A stretch of DNA of 64,000 bases, from contig JAODTK010002732.1 in the NCBI GenBank assembly GCA_026419785.1, positions 166,530 to 230,529 on the forward strand. The letters are read 5' to 3'. Below the pieces are notes generated by a model, which did not search any database, was not told the DNA's origin, and was given only the letters and a program-made list of their open reading frames with translations. Positions 22,690-45,624 of this stretch are shown in pieces (the first letter of the stretch is position 1; every line of letters starts with the position of its first letter). The stretch comes from Sclerodactyla briareus (Eukaryota; Echinodermata; Holothuroidea; Dendrochirotida; Sclerodactylidae). The translations under genes were made by a program, and so were the position numbers.

Positions 22690-23010
22690 TTTACCCTATT
22701 AACATATTTGATGACCACCTATTTGGTCTTGAGGTCGGACCCATCACATGTCCAACCCAGTGGGGTGGCCTTGCAACAGCTCTCCCCTTCTTCCACAGTC
22801 CTCCAGCGCTACATGCAATTCTACATGACTCCACAACCCCAATTAGCATATCTACTACCTCTACTGAAACCACTACCCCTTTTGTTGGATACAAAACTCA
22901 ATCTCTTTGAGGTGATCCCAATCTGTGACATCTTGTCCAAATCCACGGTTTCACCCTCCCACCAAACATTATCAATCAGCAGTCATGCTGTCACTTTGAA
23001 TTTTTGCCCT
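22690..23010 (-). pseudogene. BEL/Pao aspartic protease region
   Basis: The minus frame at 22,691-22,894 contains VDMLIG, which corresponds to the (D)xLIG motif at the end of BEL/Pao protease. The preceding sequence (to about 23,010) resembles the usual 'AxIID...' stretch in other frames. The catalytic D[TS]G is not clearly visible. Confidence 0.65.
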
Positions 23011-23329
23011 TTTGATACACAAATTTCAAACTCCCTGAATTTGTTTGGCAAACTTTGCTTCATGACCTGAAAACAGGTTAGCACTACTTCATCTGGTTCC
23101 CAACCAATCCACTCGTCCGCAGATACTGTTAACATCCGTTTGAATCACGCCTCATCCCACCATTACTTGGCCGAACCGATTTGTGCCATTCCAAACCAAC
23201 CTTTAACATGAATGGTTCTAAGGGCCAGTTTCCCTTTTCGGTTCATTATTTTGGGTGACGTATTAATGCCTTGTTCCTTGGTTTGACTTCGCCATTCTCC
23301 CCTTCCGTGCGGGTCTGGTGTTGACTGAC

Positions 23330-24500
23330 CCTGCTTCGCTTATTCAGCAATCTGTTGTGATCTGCGTTGCACCCATCGATCGGCAATTCATCTCTCTCGA
23401 CAGTCTTTCTCCAAATGCCTCCCCAGGCACTTGAAGCACAGCTTGTTTTTTACCGCCACGTCCCCCTATCTCTTCTACGTTTAGCTTCTTGAATTCCAGC
23501 ACCTCCCCCATAGTCTGTTATTTGCTTATTACAACCCTGGACACTGTCGATCGCTTCTGCTTCCATGGTAGGTTCTGCCGTCTCTCCTTTCATTCCTCCG
23601 ACTAGATGGATTTCCACCTTCTGACGACTCCCTTTCGGTTGGTTTCCCAACACACAGGATCTGTCGTTTCCTTGGCGGCCTTTCTTTAACGAACGTCACC
23701 ACAACTCTTTCGACTGCTCTTCTTCCGTCCTCCTGAATCCGGTAGTTCTCCGTCGCCATCTGTTCGGCAGGAAACCTGGGTCAGCTTCTCGATTATCCGC
23801 TTTGGCTTTGCCTGATTGCCCTCTCCGTCAAATCATCAAGGAACTGAGAGCTCCATGACCAGTTTTCCACGTCGTCAGCAAACTGTTGGATAGTGCTGCT
23901 GGACATCCCACGTTGACCGAGTTGTGACCTTGTTAATCCACGCATTAGCTATTATGCAGTGCCATACCTGTCCTTCACAGCGTTGCAATCGCCATCTTCA
24001 GGCCTTCCTCGGGCGGACTTCAACACACAATATTGGATTGCTTCCAGGGCTTTCCAGCACATCACGACATCAGAGTTTCAAAACTTATACTAGTCTTTCA
24101 GCATCCATCAGTCAAATGATGAAAACCTGCCATGAAGGCGTGGGGAAGTATAATGGGTTACCCTCAAACTGGCGCACAGTTGTACGTGGCAGTGACATCG
24201 ATGTAACAAGGTGGCTTAGGTTTTCCACCGTCCCATTTGCTCTTCGATACGGTAGTTGTTTGGTTAATTTGTGTTCCATTCGTACCTGCTATGCTCCTCC
24301 CATCACATGTAACTGTTCCCCCGTGCTGGTACTGGTAGTGACACCACGGTAATGGTTGATCTGACTGTTCTGTCAGTGACCCGTCACCTTCTTGTGATTG
24401 ACCCTCCCGGGTCCTGCAGACTTGCAGTTTTCTGTGTTTGATTGTCTCATGATTTTGTTGTTGTAACACTGCTCTTATTTGTTTCTTGCAGTCATGAGTC
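23330..24500 (-). pseudogene. BEL/Pao Gag with CCHC zinc knuckle
   Basis: The frame includes LPRTTVRQFEGNPL (about 24,145-24,185) and NAWINKVTTRSTWDVQ (about 23,910-23,950), text characteristic of the Pao-type Gag domain. A zinc knuckle CFKCLGRHLEKDC (C-x2-C-x4-H-x4-C) lies at 23,400-23,438, followed by CNADHNRLLNK. This protein would package the element RNA. The frames are interrupted. Confidence 0.82.
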
Positions 24501-25043
24501 CATTGACATTTCTGTCAAGCCAGTTACCTTCCTCTGTTTCAAAGTCACATCATCTTTATCAGATCAACGAGTTGTTGTAATGTGGTCCCTCCCTTTGTGA
24601 ACAGATTTTCTGCTTTGCTCAAAACTTTTCAGTGATTGTTTCATGTTTTGTTTTCTTCTTTCCAAAAGTTTCTTTGATTCTCTCAAAATCATCGTCCTTG
24701 CCCTTTCTGTTTCGGCGCACATTTCAGTTGATTTATCTCTTCCATATTGACGTTATGTTATTTACAGTCACTTGTCACATATATAACTGATTCCGATTCA
24801 GCTTCATCAAGTTCTTTTCTTTCCCATCCTCTAAGCAATCAGTAGAACTATAGTCCTAACGCTAGCCTACCGCTTGTTGGCTGTTACTTACGAAGGCCTA
24901 GCGTTACAATTCCGTGTTGTCGAGAGTCCGAATGGCCTTTATTTATCTCATTTCATCACGGAAATCCGTTCCGTTTGATGGATGATTTCCGCTGCATACT
25001 TTCCATTCACGACGACTGTAACCTCGCTCTGCTACCAGTTTTT

Positions 25044-25246
25044 TGGTCCGACGAACTTCTCTCCGCGCTCCCCAAAAGAGTTTAACTCGTAGGATTTTTT
25101 AATTAGCCGTCGTGTATTTTCGATCCGCCATTTGGAACATTTGTCAAACAATAAACAAACATCAACACTTTGCCCTTGACACAAGGCTGCCACTTATAAA
25201 ACCAATTATAATAACCGCCTCTAATTTCTAATTGGAATCGCTGCCA
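25044..25246 (-). repeat. 5' LTR of the BEL/Pao element
   Basis: Partner of 18,868-19,073. On the minus strand it begins TGGCAGCG and ends GGACCA, with the likely primer-binding site immediately downstream. Confidence 0.82.
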
Positions 25247-25630
25247 TGCAGGCAGGGGTAGCATTTTGGAAGCTCAAGAGTAAGTTCACGATGGAAGTAG
25301 CAACGCCAAACCATTCCTTTTTGTGCCATGAAGAAGATCATTTCATTTTGAACAAAATCATGTGTTCTCTCTGCTGATGAGAAGTGGAAGTTAATGAGAA
25401 ATTTATGAGCAGGGACCGCAGATCCAATTTGTGAGTGGTGGCGGCGTGGCTGGGATTCGCATATATGCTTCTGTCGTTGCGGCGAGACACCAAAATAGCA
25501 AGTTACGAACATGGAACATTTCCGATGAGCTGTATTTGGTGTGAGTACAACTTTCTGTGGCGAGGGATATTTCAGAATAAGACAATGCAGTCCATTCCTC
25601 AGCTGAAAATTTGCACCCTAATAAGTACGC
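25247..25630 (-). other. Unidentified coding-like stretch between retrotransposon and copy D
   Basis: Two overlapping minus frames of 94 codons (25,228-25,512 and 25,403-25,687) are open. The upper one contains EEWTALSYSEISLATES and the lower FVQNEMIFFMAQKG. Composition looks protein-like, but I recognise no domain and no splice sites fix an exon. Confidence 0.25.
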
Positions 25631-26676
25631 CCTACACAAGTCGATCGCCTCCAGTGTCTCGCCTGGTACGCGGATCAGTGTTTCCATCTATTGTTCACGC
25701 ATGCAAACAATTACAGGCATTTAATGAGTTGCTTTAGGATTCTGGTATTAGCATTTAACATAACCAGCTACTAATCAGTGACCAATTTTAAATTCAAAAG
25801 ACTGATTATTGACCATGTCTACCAAAGGAATATAAGTTTGATGCCTAAATTATGCAAAGTTAGACACACAATATATACTTGATTTCCAGTGACCCATTTT
25901 CTAATTGAAATAACTCAGGAGCAATAGTGGACTGCACTTAATATGTTTCAGGGAATCCAACAAACCTGAGAATTTGCATGAATGAAGCAAATTAAACACA
26001 TGAATAACCCACAGGACTCAAATCTATGTTAAGTTAATTTGGGAATTGGATTGAAGGCACACCATACCAATAATAGAGCTTTGTGAAAATCGAAGAAACT
26101 TTGGAATAAATTATGCAACTTAGACACACTGAATGCCCTCCAGTGACCTTAAATCTATGTTGAAAGTGTTTGGGGGGCTAAGCCACCATACCCACCAGGT
26201 TTCATGAAAATATGGCAAACTTTTGAATTAGGCCTGAATTATGCAAATTTGACAGGTTGAATGACCTCCAGTGACCCTGATTCATGTTAAAAAAGTTCCG
26301 AAACAAAGGTAAACTATACCCACCAGGATTCATGTTACAGTACAAGTCTTGAAACTATATCCCCTACTTGGTCATAGTCACTTAATATGTTCAATATGTC
26401 ACATTGATCATCTGCTATATACACAACATAATATGTCTTAACCACTACAATATTGAAAACATTGGAATCAATACAGTTAGTATAAGTTCCTCACCTAACA
26501 TGATAATAACAGCCCTGTAGTAATAACCCAACCAAAGTTGGTTTCCTGCCCATGTCTTTCACTGATTTAGCATTCCAATACTATTTCCCAACAGCACCTG
26601 ATCAATGTAGGATGCTTTCTGAGAGGGCAAACTGTTCCTTTTAACTAATTACTGCCTATGTTCCCACAGCATGGGT

Positions 26677-26695
26677 GGGGGGGGGGGGGGGGGGG
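26677..26695 (+). repeat. G19 homopolymer
   Basis: A pure run of 19 G inside copy D's AT-rich segment. Possibly a sequencing artefact. Confidence 0.9.
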
Positions 26696-26999
26696 AGCCA
26701 CACACAAGCATTATTGCCTCTTGCTTCAGTTGCAGTGTCTCCAAACAGTTATAGTCTTCAGCCAATCAGTTGACACCGTTCTCTGTTATGAACTTTTCAG
26801 ACAGATCTGGTCTACACAAATCTGGGGAGCTTATGTAAACAAATCTCTTGACCTGATTTATTGTCAGAGGGGGCCAAAAAGAGGTTACAGGCTGGGGCAC
26901 TTGAGAGAATTTCTTGTACAGTCTGCCTCAGGTAGCGGGCTGAGAGAAATTATCTTGGAATAATTATTAGGATTTGATACTCAGCCTCACTACCTTTTT

Positions 27000-28765
27000 A
27001 TGACTATAAGTGACTTGACGACTTTTGATGACCATAACGGTTCTTATAAACAATGTTACCCTTGATGATATGCATTATGTCCCAAAATGTCATCCATATC
27101 GCATACCATCACTAGAAGTTGTTGCAGAAATGTTAATATTTGGCAGTTTTTTTACCTTGAATGACCTTTGATGACATGACGGTTTTTCTTTATGACAAAT
27201 GCTTGCCTCGATGTGATGCACCAAGCCTCAAGAGCATTTTTAATCAGAAACACACACCCGATGATATTGCCCGAAAGGTACCAAAACCAAGCTTTGACCC
27301 CTTGTTACTTGAAGACCAGGGGTCTGATCGAAGCGGGAGTTGTTTTCGTCTATGTAGCACACAGCTCTATCACATAGCCACACCTGAACCGTTTTAATTT
27401 TCTTTGCCCTATATATATAAGACTTGACCTTTGACCTTTCGACATTGTCATTAGATGATGTTTGATCCACTGAATCCAGAAATGACCATGACAAACCTCA
27501 ACGAACACCCTAACTGCACTAAGTTCGACCATTATTGTCCATTTCGAACAGAAGTTACCTTTGAGATCCGAAAATGGCCACGAAAATTTGATTCGGCTAA
27601 ACATGGTAAGGTCAAATTGAGGTCAAAGGTCACACAGATGGAGGTCAACGAGTGGATCACAATGACGTACCTCCCAACCTCGGCAGACATTTGATTCCCA
27701 TGTTATGGCCAAAAAACTAGTTTTTTGACCCCAAATCGACCTTTAATGACCTTGGATGACATGACCGTTTGTATAAAAAATGTAACTCTAGATGGTTACA
27801 CCCTGTCCTGAAATATGAACCACATCAGGAAAGGTCACTGGAAGTTGTTGCAGGAACACATACTATTGGCAGTTATATGCCCACAAGTGACCTTGAACGA
27901 CCTTTGATGACATGATGGTTTTTATGAAAAATGTTCTCCACCATGACCGTACACCCTGTCCTGAAATTTCAACATTGCCAAGCAATGTCACTGTGAGTTT
28001 GTCTCCAAAATATTAGTTTTTTGACCATAAGTGACCTTTAATGAACCTTTGTATGACTGTCCCGTTTTTAATGAAAAAGTTTACTTCTCATTGAGAACCC
28101 AGCAGTCCGTACAAGCATTATGTATCCAAGTATACTGCCGATGCTATCACCAAAAAGGTATCAAAACCAACCTTTGACCCCTTGTAACTTGAGAACCGAG
28201 TGCCCGATTGAAGCGGGAGTTTGTTTCGTCTATTCAGCACCCGGAGCTCTGTCCACATATCAATAAGTGACGGTTTTACTTTGCTTTTTGTTCTTTGCCC
28301 TTTAACTCTGAAATAGGCACAATTCATTTCGACATTGACCTTTTACCCTCATTATCAGGGTTTGTGTAGTTTGACCTGCTGATTCTAAATCACCATGACA
28401 AATCACTATGAACATTCTAAATGCACTTAATTTCAAATGAAAAAGTTTGACCTCCTATAAACTTCACACACAAGGGTCACATGGGGTCAAATTATGGTCC
28501 ATTTCGATCAGAAGGTACCTTTGAGATCCGAAAATGGCCACAAAAATTTGATTCGGCCAAAAACATGGTAAGGTCAAATTGAGGTCAAAGGTCACACAGA
28601 TGGAGGGGTCAACGAATATAGAATAAATCACAATGATGCACCGCCCAACCTCAGCAGACATTTGGTTCCCAAGTTATGGCCAAAAAACTAGTTTTTACCC
28701 CGAATTGACCTTGGATGACCTTATTTTACGCTGAAAACCTAATCAGGTCATCTATCCCTTATACC
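27000..28765 (-). repeat. AGGTCA array of copy D
   Basis: The minus strand shows repeated 'catgtcatcaaaggtcattcaaggtcac', 'gacctttgacctcaatttgac' and 'caactcccgcttcgatc' blocks. Two consecutive copies of the leader unit are present, with 'ctgatcgaaatggacc' near 28,500 and 27,540. Confidence 0.7.
27425..27437 (-). promoter_or_regulatory. DR1-like AGGTCA pair in copy D
   Basis: The plus strand reads TGACCT-t-TGACCT, so the minus strand has AGGTCA-a-AGGTCA. Matches the pair at 8,694-8,706. Confidence 0.4.
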
Positions 28766-29054
28766 CGCATCTATGTGCCAAACCAAGTCACCATAGCACC
28801 TACGGTTCATCCGTAATCTTGCTCACGAGCCAAACAATAAATTACATAAAATAGGCTAATTACCTTACTTAATTAGTGACTTGCGTGCCCATAATCTAAT
28901 TAGATAGTGTTCACCCATCCCCCAATGCTACCCTGAAAAATTCGTTGCAATTGCACTTGCCGTTTGAAAAATATCCTGCTCACGAGAAAGTGTGACACAC
29001 ACGCACGCACGCACACACACACACACATACACACCACACATATACATGTAACGA

Positions 29055-29350
29055 CCGGCAAACGAGGTATTTTTCAACTATGCAATCGAGGACAAGTGTG
29101 TATGCTGTACACTATGGAACCGTGGACACACCTGCAACCGTGGACACACTCACATGTATTTTAATATCAAACGGGGGTCACACAAGGCCTGACTATAGAC
29201 CCCAACCGAGGATCTCGTTTATATACATTTTTACGTTGATTGCAATCACTCTATGCATATATTGAAACGAGGACGTGTCCCCATACAAGTTGTGTCCCCT
29301 CGGTTACACGGTGGAAAAAATCAGACGAACGTCCTCGTTTCACACCTATT
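29055..29350. other. Insertion-like segment between the two CA tracts of copy D
   Basis: About 300 bases with short internal echoes ('ccgtggacacac' twice; 'cgaggac', 'cgaggat', 'aaacgagg' several times). It separates two CA-rich tracts and has no equivalent in copies C or E. Confidence 0.4.
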
Positions 29351-29357
29351 ACAAATG

Positions 29358-29391
<34 letters not shown>

Positions 29392-29433
29392 CACGCCATA
29401 GTGGTCCTGAATTTCATTCAGGCGAGACAAAAA

Positions 29434-29604
29434 GTTGTTGAAGTTTTCTGGTTTATGACAGGGCTGTTCAAGGTAGTCTTTGACAGTGTGAACCACGGAC
29501 CTGTCAGAATTAGACAGGGTTATTGACAGGATGAAGTCGCACGCCAACGTGTGAAATGTGGATCGATCAGTGAGCCATGAACTCTCTGATAAATTGTTGA
29601 CCAA
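29434..29604 (-). CDS. Unidentified open frame abutting the end of copy D
   Basis: From 29,604 downward the minus strand is open for 57 codons before it runs into the GTCTCGCC terminus of copy D and continues through it into the CA repeat. It contains WLTDRSTFHTLACDF and YLEQPCHKPENFNNF. The composition looks protein-like, but I recognise no family. The element end may have interrupted a coding exon here. The start is simply the first ATG, and splicing is possible. Confidence 0.3.
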
Positions 29605-29775
29605 TCAGGAGGATGGTTTACACGCGACATCCCAGCCTTATACCGCTCCAAGCCACTGTTATCATGGACTTAATCGCTAGTGTCATCATTCACCTGTATT
29701 ACAGTACATTCTGGTGGTGACTGGGAGAATAAACAGAATGAGATTGATTCATGGAAGATTTCATGTTCATTTCAT

Positions 29776-30458
29776 TTAATTACTCTCCCACTGTGAAAGC
29801 AACTTCTCACTCTGAGGAGAATCCTTTTTCACCCTGTTCAAAATATAATCATTATATTCATCGTGTGCCCCAACCAACTTGGATAAAACATAGGTGCGAA
29901 TAAAAGAGATGTTCGGTTCCAAAAATATCAAAACGTTCCAGTCAAGTCTACATTTATTCACTATCATTGCATAGTTTGTATAGCAGGTTGAGTATATGAT
30001 ACTATACCATTGAACAAGGCTACCAACAGGGGGAGGCGACAAATGTCACAAGCCTCAAAATTTCTGTTGTGGGAGACTACAGTGCACACATTTCATGTAT
30101 AATTTATCTAGTAATTCTGGGTAGTTGAATGACTCTACGGAAAGACTAACTTTATTTCCACTGTTTGACATAGTGAAACCATACCCTTGTATTACATCAT
30201 GAAACAGGATTTCTATTTGAGCTACTGGCCATCTCGGCTGGTTGGGTGGGTCAGGGTCTATCAGAAACCAACAATGATCTGATCTGATCCTCTTGTAATG
30301 GACAATAGACATCGCAGAAAGACTCGCCAAATATTCATATACTCTGAATAATCAGGAACAGCTATTACACTATATATACCCTGCAGAGACGTAGGGTAAT
30401 TTATGTGACTTAGGGTATTACTACCTTCAGGAAGTTGGTAGATGAATAGGTTCATCAC
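29776..30458 (-). CDS. Unidentified protein-like open frames (three overlapping segments)
   Basis: Three minus frames follow one another with small shifts: 30,458-30,261 (HINYPTSLQGIYSVIAVPDY), 30,330-30,055 (RSDHCWFLIDPDPPNQPRWP, YPELLDKLYMKCVHC) and 30,042-29,776 (RLDWNVLIFLEPNISFIRTY, KLVGAHDEYNDYILNRVKKD). Together they would give about 220 residues if indels split one frame. Residue composition is natural and differs from the surrounding AT-rich noise. I cannot assign a domain. They lie just upstream, on the same strand, of the frame at 29,434-29,604 and could belong to the same gene or to an unrecognised mobile element. Confidence 0.4.
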
Positions 30459-30459
30459 A

Positions 30460-33400
30460 ACATCTATTTTTAGAAAAAAAGCGATATGAACAGCACCTTG
30501 TGATGTTTATAATATAAGATGACTAATTCATTCTCAAATGTGTGTGTAATGGAATGAGTCTCCCCACCCCCTATTGTCTCACCCATACTTCCACCCCTGC
30601 CCCCCCCCCCTCCCCCTCACAGTGGGTATTAAGATTCATATCTATCTGTCTGGGCCTTTTCTGGTCCCTCCACTCTGAGCTTATTTATATTGGCTATCCA
30701 GATCAGAAACTTATTTCATCTGAATACTACATGAATCATGTTAGTGTGAATTGTGAATACTATGTACTATGTGAATACTATGTATTATACAAGAAAGTAG
30801 CATGGTCCACCGCAATTTTGCGCTACCTCGCACTCTGACTGCAATAATTTTCTTTGTATGACTCCGATCCTAATAATAATACAACCATTGAAATCACCTC
30901 CTCACGGCTCCTCAAAATGATACCTAAACGGCCCTATCCAGTGAAATTCAGAAAACTATGTAAGAATAACAAAATCAGTAATTTTATCTGAACCCCACCT
31001 TAATTTGCGCATTTGGAACTGGGCCGGACCTGCCACTAAATTCAGACTTTTTTCCTCAGGAGTAATATAACAGGGTTACAAGACGATACTCAATTTTCTA
31101 CTGAAAAATTGCGATTTGACTAATCAAGAACGATGGAAACAGTCACGAAGACTGAAAACAATTGCCGTATTTTCGGAGTTAGGCTACCAGCTTAGGCTAC
31201 GAATTTAGTGTGGCTAGGTATAGGGCAGGTGCGCAAATTGAGGGTAGTTGATGATACCAGTTTGTGCATACTCAGGGTGGAATGCAGATAAAATGGCTCT
31301 TCCACAAAATGGTCTCACTTTGTCAAATAAGCTGATTAAAAAACTGCTGGAGGACATATTGACCCCTGCATTAATATATACATAACAATTTAACCTAAAA
31401 TGCATGTAGATGACAAATTGCAATCAAGCCATATTTCGGGGTGAACAAACCATATTTCAAGGTGAACAATATTTTGCACTGTGTATGTACCTAGAGGTAT
31501 GGAAGTTGCAATGTTATTGGTTCCATACTTGGGACCCCATAGTTCACTCACATAGGTGAAATGGATAAAATGATGAAAAGTCACTAAACAAATATTTAAA
31601 GTTTAGGATTCAGTTATGCAAGTATATTTTCAGCGGAAGTATAACTGCAACCTACTGGGATATTCTACTGGAAGCAAATTTCCTAATGGAAGCACACTGG
31701 AATTTAAAAAAAGTTATTTCTCCTACAAATTTCACGATTCAGTGAAAGCTATGCCAATGTGGCTTGAAACAGTATTTTGGACCTTGTTTGACCCCATTCT
31801 CGATACCATGTTGAACGTTAACAATATGCCCTTTCCACCCCAGAAATGCCTGCTATGTGGCCAACTCTATCAAAAGTGTTGATGCACTTGTTCATTGTAT
31901 GACCCACCCTGTATATTACCCTGGGACTGGGTGAGTCATACCAATACTTGTACCCTGACCCTGACCCTGAGTGGGTCATACCAATACTTGTACCCTGACG
32001 CACCCCTCGGTCTGAAGGTTAGTCACAAATTTGTTATGTCACTCAACTCCAATTTTGTAGAAAACAATATTGGAAAGTGCCATCTGAGCAAAATGACATA
32101 CCAGATTTATGACTTAACATTTAGGCAAAGTGACACACATATGACTCACACCAACATCTGTTTGTTTACCTTTGTTGATACAAGTTCAACAGACACAAGA
32201 TTACCAACTGAAATAATAACCCCATTTCTAGTGAATTTCATACAAGCCTAGTCTTTTAGGACTCACATTGACTCTAGCACCAGCGATCTTGGAATTCCAG
32301 CCCCTATAGCCCAGTTGACACCTTCAAACCCCTCCAGGATGGTGATTCTCACCAAACCTCTACCAGCCTCGAGCCTATTCTTCTAGCTGAATGTTTACTT
32401 TATGAAGGATGGTATTGAAGCTTGCATAGTACATTTCAAGGTCAAACTATAAATCAATTTTGGAAGAATATTTATGTATGTATCATATTGTATACTGCCT
32501 GCCACCTTAAATGAACAATTTTATTTCATACTATATGTATATCATATATTTTTCTATAAAGTTAAATAAATTCACAGCAAATGTACACAGGTTATTTTGG
32601 TTTATAATCATTGCAAAGTTGGTAATAAATGAAAGCATGCAGGCGACACACTAAAAGTTAAGCTTTTGATAAGTAAAATATCTATTGAAATAATAGCTGC
32701 TGGTCCATTGTTTCAGTCTATACACAAAGCAAGTTTATAGCTAATAGATAGTATTTACAATTCAAGCGAATTGTTATGCTTTTTATTCTGACATAGCTTG
32801 AAGTGTGGAATTTGAAGCTGATTTTACTGAACACGCTGGCGGGACCAAAGAGGAAGCTGTTATGCATTTCAAAATTTCGGAGTGATTTTGTTGATCAGAG
32901 GACTTCAGCTATAAGGTGTAAATGGTCTATCTTGCTCAAAGCGGCAACCTCTTCCAATCCACAGCCTAAATCACATGGAATAATATCACTGTGACAATTG
33001 GCTTGCCGCACGCGTGCCTGTTGAATATCCAGATTGCCTCTGACCGTTGTATCCAACCAACATGGAGCTGCTACAAATTTGGTAGCATAATCCGTTTGAG
33101 TTACACCAACCTTGTGCATAATTAGGGGGAAGTTTCAGCGTCAATTGAAGCGTAAGAATAGCGTTAAAAAAAATGCAATTTAGGAATTAGATTATATGTG
33201 GGGAACATGACTGAATTGTTGAGCTGACCAAACAGAATCAAATGAAGAGGAAACTGGAAAATTGGTCAGACCACAGTGATTTATAACCAGCAGAACTGTA
33301 ATGTGATTGATGATTAGTGTGGGACTTGTCTGGATCTTATAAAACCCACAGAGACTTGAACATAACTCACAGATTCTCGTGAGTAACCGGTACTCCCGTA

Positions 33401-33490
33401 GTAGTGATCTGGAGATATCTCAGCATAATGGTAGAGGGAAAATTCAAGAGCGCCATCACTGGGGGGAGGGTAGGCCCCATACCTCTCCTC
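30460..33490. other. AT-rich region without recognised genes
   Basis: No convincing exon or RNA gene. A polypyrimidine stretch with C runs occurs at 30,560-30,625. A roughly 43 bp tandem duplication lies at 31,930-32,000. A minus frame at 32,895-33,119 (contains DIQQARVRQANCHSDIIPCD) is open but unassigned. Confidence 0.4.
31930..32000 (+). repeat. Short tandem duplication with ACCCTG repeats
   Basis: The phrase 'gtcataccaatacttgtacc' occurs twice, about 43 bases apart, separated by ctgaccctgaccctgagtgg. Confidence 0.8.
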
Positions 33491-33494
33491 CCTC

Positions 33495-33871
33495 TTTGAA
33501 GTTCCATTCAGCCTTTGAAATATTCGAGAAAATAAGCATCAATGATATTGAAAATAGATGCCATCGTTCGATACTCATATACCAAAGGAACTTTTTTTTT
33601 CAAAATTACAGCACTCAAATCATTTCTATTTGAATAAAATGGTGATCAGTCCTCAAATTAAAAAAACACAGGCCGCCATAACAAATGTATTTGTTTTGCT
33701 ACAGGGACCTATTCCACGAAATTCAGAATTCCGACCTAATACTATCGTTTCAACAGACTTTTCTTTCATTGTAGTTTTCATTCAGTCAATACAATAGATA
33801 ACTACATACAGTATGGGTAGCTTCGTGGCGGGAAAGGAGAACATGAAATAAAGGCTGAATGGAACTTTCAA
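33495..33871. mobile_element. Putative MITE with ~20 bp terminal inverted repeats
   Basis: The left end TTGAAGTTCCATTCAGCCTT is mirrored at 33,848-33,871, where the plus strand reads aaaggctgaatggaactttcaa. This leaves about 375 bp with no coding capacity. No clean target duplication was seen. A similar 'caaaggctgaatgga' lies near 50,770. Confidence 0.55.
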
Positions 33872-35000
33872 CATGCGTTTGCAACCATGGCAGTACCAGA
33901 CAGAAAACATGCCTACCCTTCAAAAAGAGAGCATTACGGTCACAGAGCCTCGTTCAAGGACACAACCACTGAATTACCTGCACCTCAACCAATCCAGTCA
34001 CCACACTTGGGCCACTAATAGTATATCCTCTAGCCACTGTTATCGCAACCAGTAATGTCCACCTAGAATATAATGTGTACGGATTCTAGCAAAAACAGTA
34101 CAATGTGTCACCCAAAGTGAACGGCCTCAGTGGTATTTCTAAAACTAATGGTATTGCCCCACCACCAGGTCATGGGGAATGTAGCACCCGAAAAAGGATG
34201 GGGGCACCTTGAGACAACAGCTGCAATACTTTCACTTTGAGGTAGAGGCTATTGGATGGAACTGGGGGGGGGGGCACTTCAAGTATTTATGAGGTACACT
34301 TGACCTTGACGTGAGCATTAGTAACTGAACCAAAGTATACTCTATATACAATGGAGACGAGTGTGGAGGAATCCTGAAATCTAATAGCTTCCAGACCAAA
34401 CGTATCTTGTACCCTACACGCCAAACAAATGGTGGGTTTCATGCAGACAGGGCAAATTATCACTCCATGGGACAGCTGCCAGCCACTGCAAAGCCACTGA
34501 CACAATAACATCGGAAATTAAGCGAACATGCAAATGGAATGTTGTATGTGTTTTGAAATAGATCAAAGGGAAAAATACCGAGGAAAATTAATGATGAAAC
34601 AGTGTTTCTACTTGATAAACCATTCTGTACAAAACAATATTACATCAATAGGAAGAACATATAATTGAAGTGTAAAGTTCACATCTTGGGAAGAAACAAA
34701 CTTTCTGGAGCGAACATCTCTGAGTAATCTCCTCATACCTGCCAGCTCAGTTTCATTGTCCGGTCTTCAACAAGAGGCAGTGGAATTCACTATTTTCAAA
34801 TTCCTAATGGCGATATACCATCTCATGTCAACATGATTACACCTCAGGTGACCACCTGAAACAACCAGTTAATGATGTTCGGACCACACATACATGAAGA
34901 TAGAAACACATGAAAAGGAAAGATCAAATCAAGAATATTTCTAAAGCATAGGCACTGTGGTGGAACTATCTCGCTCGCTGACGACGGATGGGTTCAATGT
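33872..35000. other. Region downstream of the kinase gene, no recognised gene
   Basis: A minus frame at 34,287-34,511 contains a cysteine pattern (CQWLC...CPVCMKPTICLAC), but there are no supporting splice sites or homology I recognise. A G9 run lies at 34,265-34,273. Confidence 0.35.
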
Positions 35001-35002
35001 TC

Positions 35003-45624
<10,622 letters not shown>

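Larger units (their letters stand above)
18868..25246 (-). mobile_element. BEL/Pao LTR retrotransposon, near full length, frameshifted
   Basis: Two direct repeats of about 205 bp (18,868-19,073 and 25,044-25,246) bound about 6 kb that on the minus strand encodes, in order, Gag, protease, reverse transcriptase, RNase H and integrase in BEL/Pao order. No single frame covers it; frames break roughly every 200 bases, so it is inactive or the consensus has many indels. The LTR 3' ends both read ...ACCA. Just inside the 5' LTR lies TGGTAGCAGAGCGAGG (minus, near 25,020-25,037), which starts with TGG as a tRNA primer-binding site should. Bases next to the two ends share GCAG (18,864-18,867 and 25,248-25,251), a possible short target duplication. 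Confidence 0.88.
25630..29433 (-). mobile_element. Hairpin-ended AGGTCA-array element, copy D (both ends present, inverted, ~3.8 kb)
   Basis: On the minus strand it begins at 29,433 with tttttGTCTCGCCTGAATGAAA, then CA/GT microsatellite tracts, the conserved leader (about 28,840-28,990), two rounds of AGGTCA-rich units (about 27,000-28,760), a different AT-rich segment (26,330-25,700) shared with copy E, and the 3' hairpin at 25,638-25,680. It has visibly fewer small indels than copies A-C and is the best template for the family. The leader is followed by the same text that opens this window. No transposase seen. Confidence 0.68.

Noticed and set aside
27161-27397. Plus frame MTFDDMTVF... across copy D
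   Set aside because: It lies antisense to the repeat orientation and reads through array units; equivalent frames in other copies are broken at different places without conservation.
31930-32000. Telomere-like ACCCTG repeats
   Set aside because: Only three units inside a short tandem duplication; not the TTAGGG type and not at an end.
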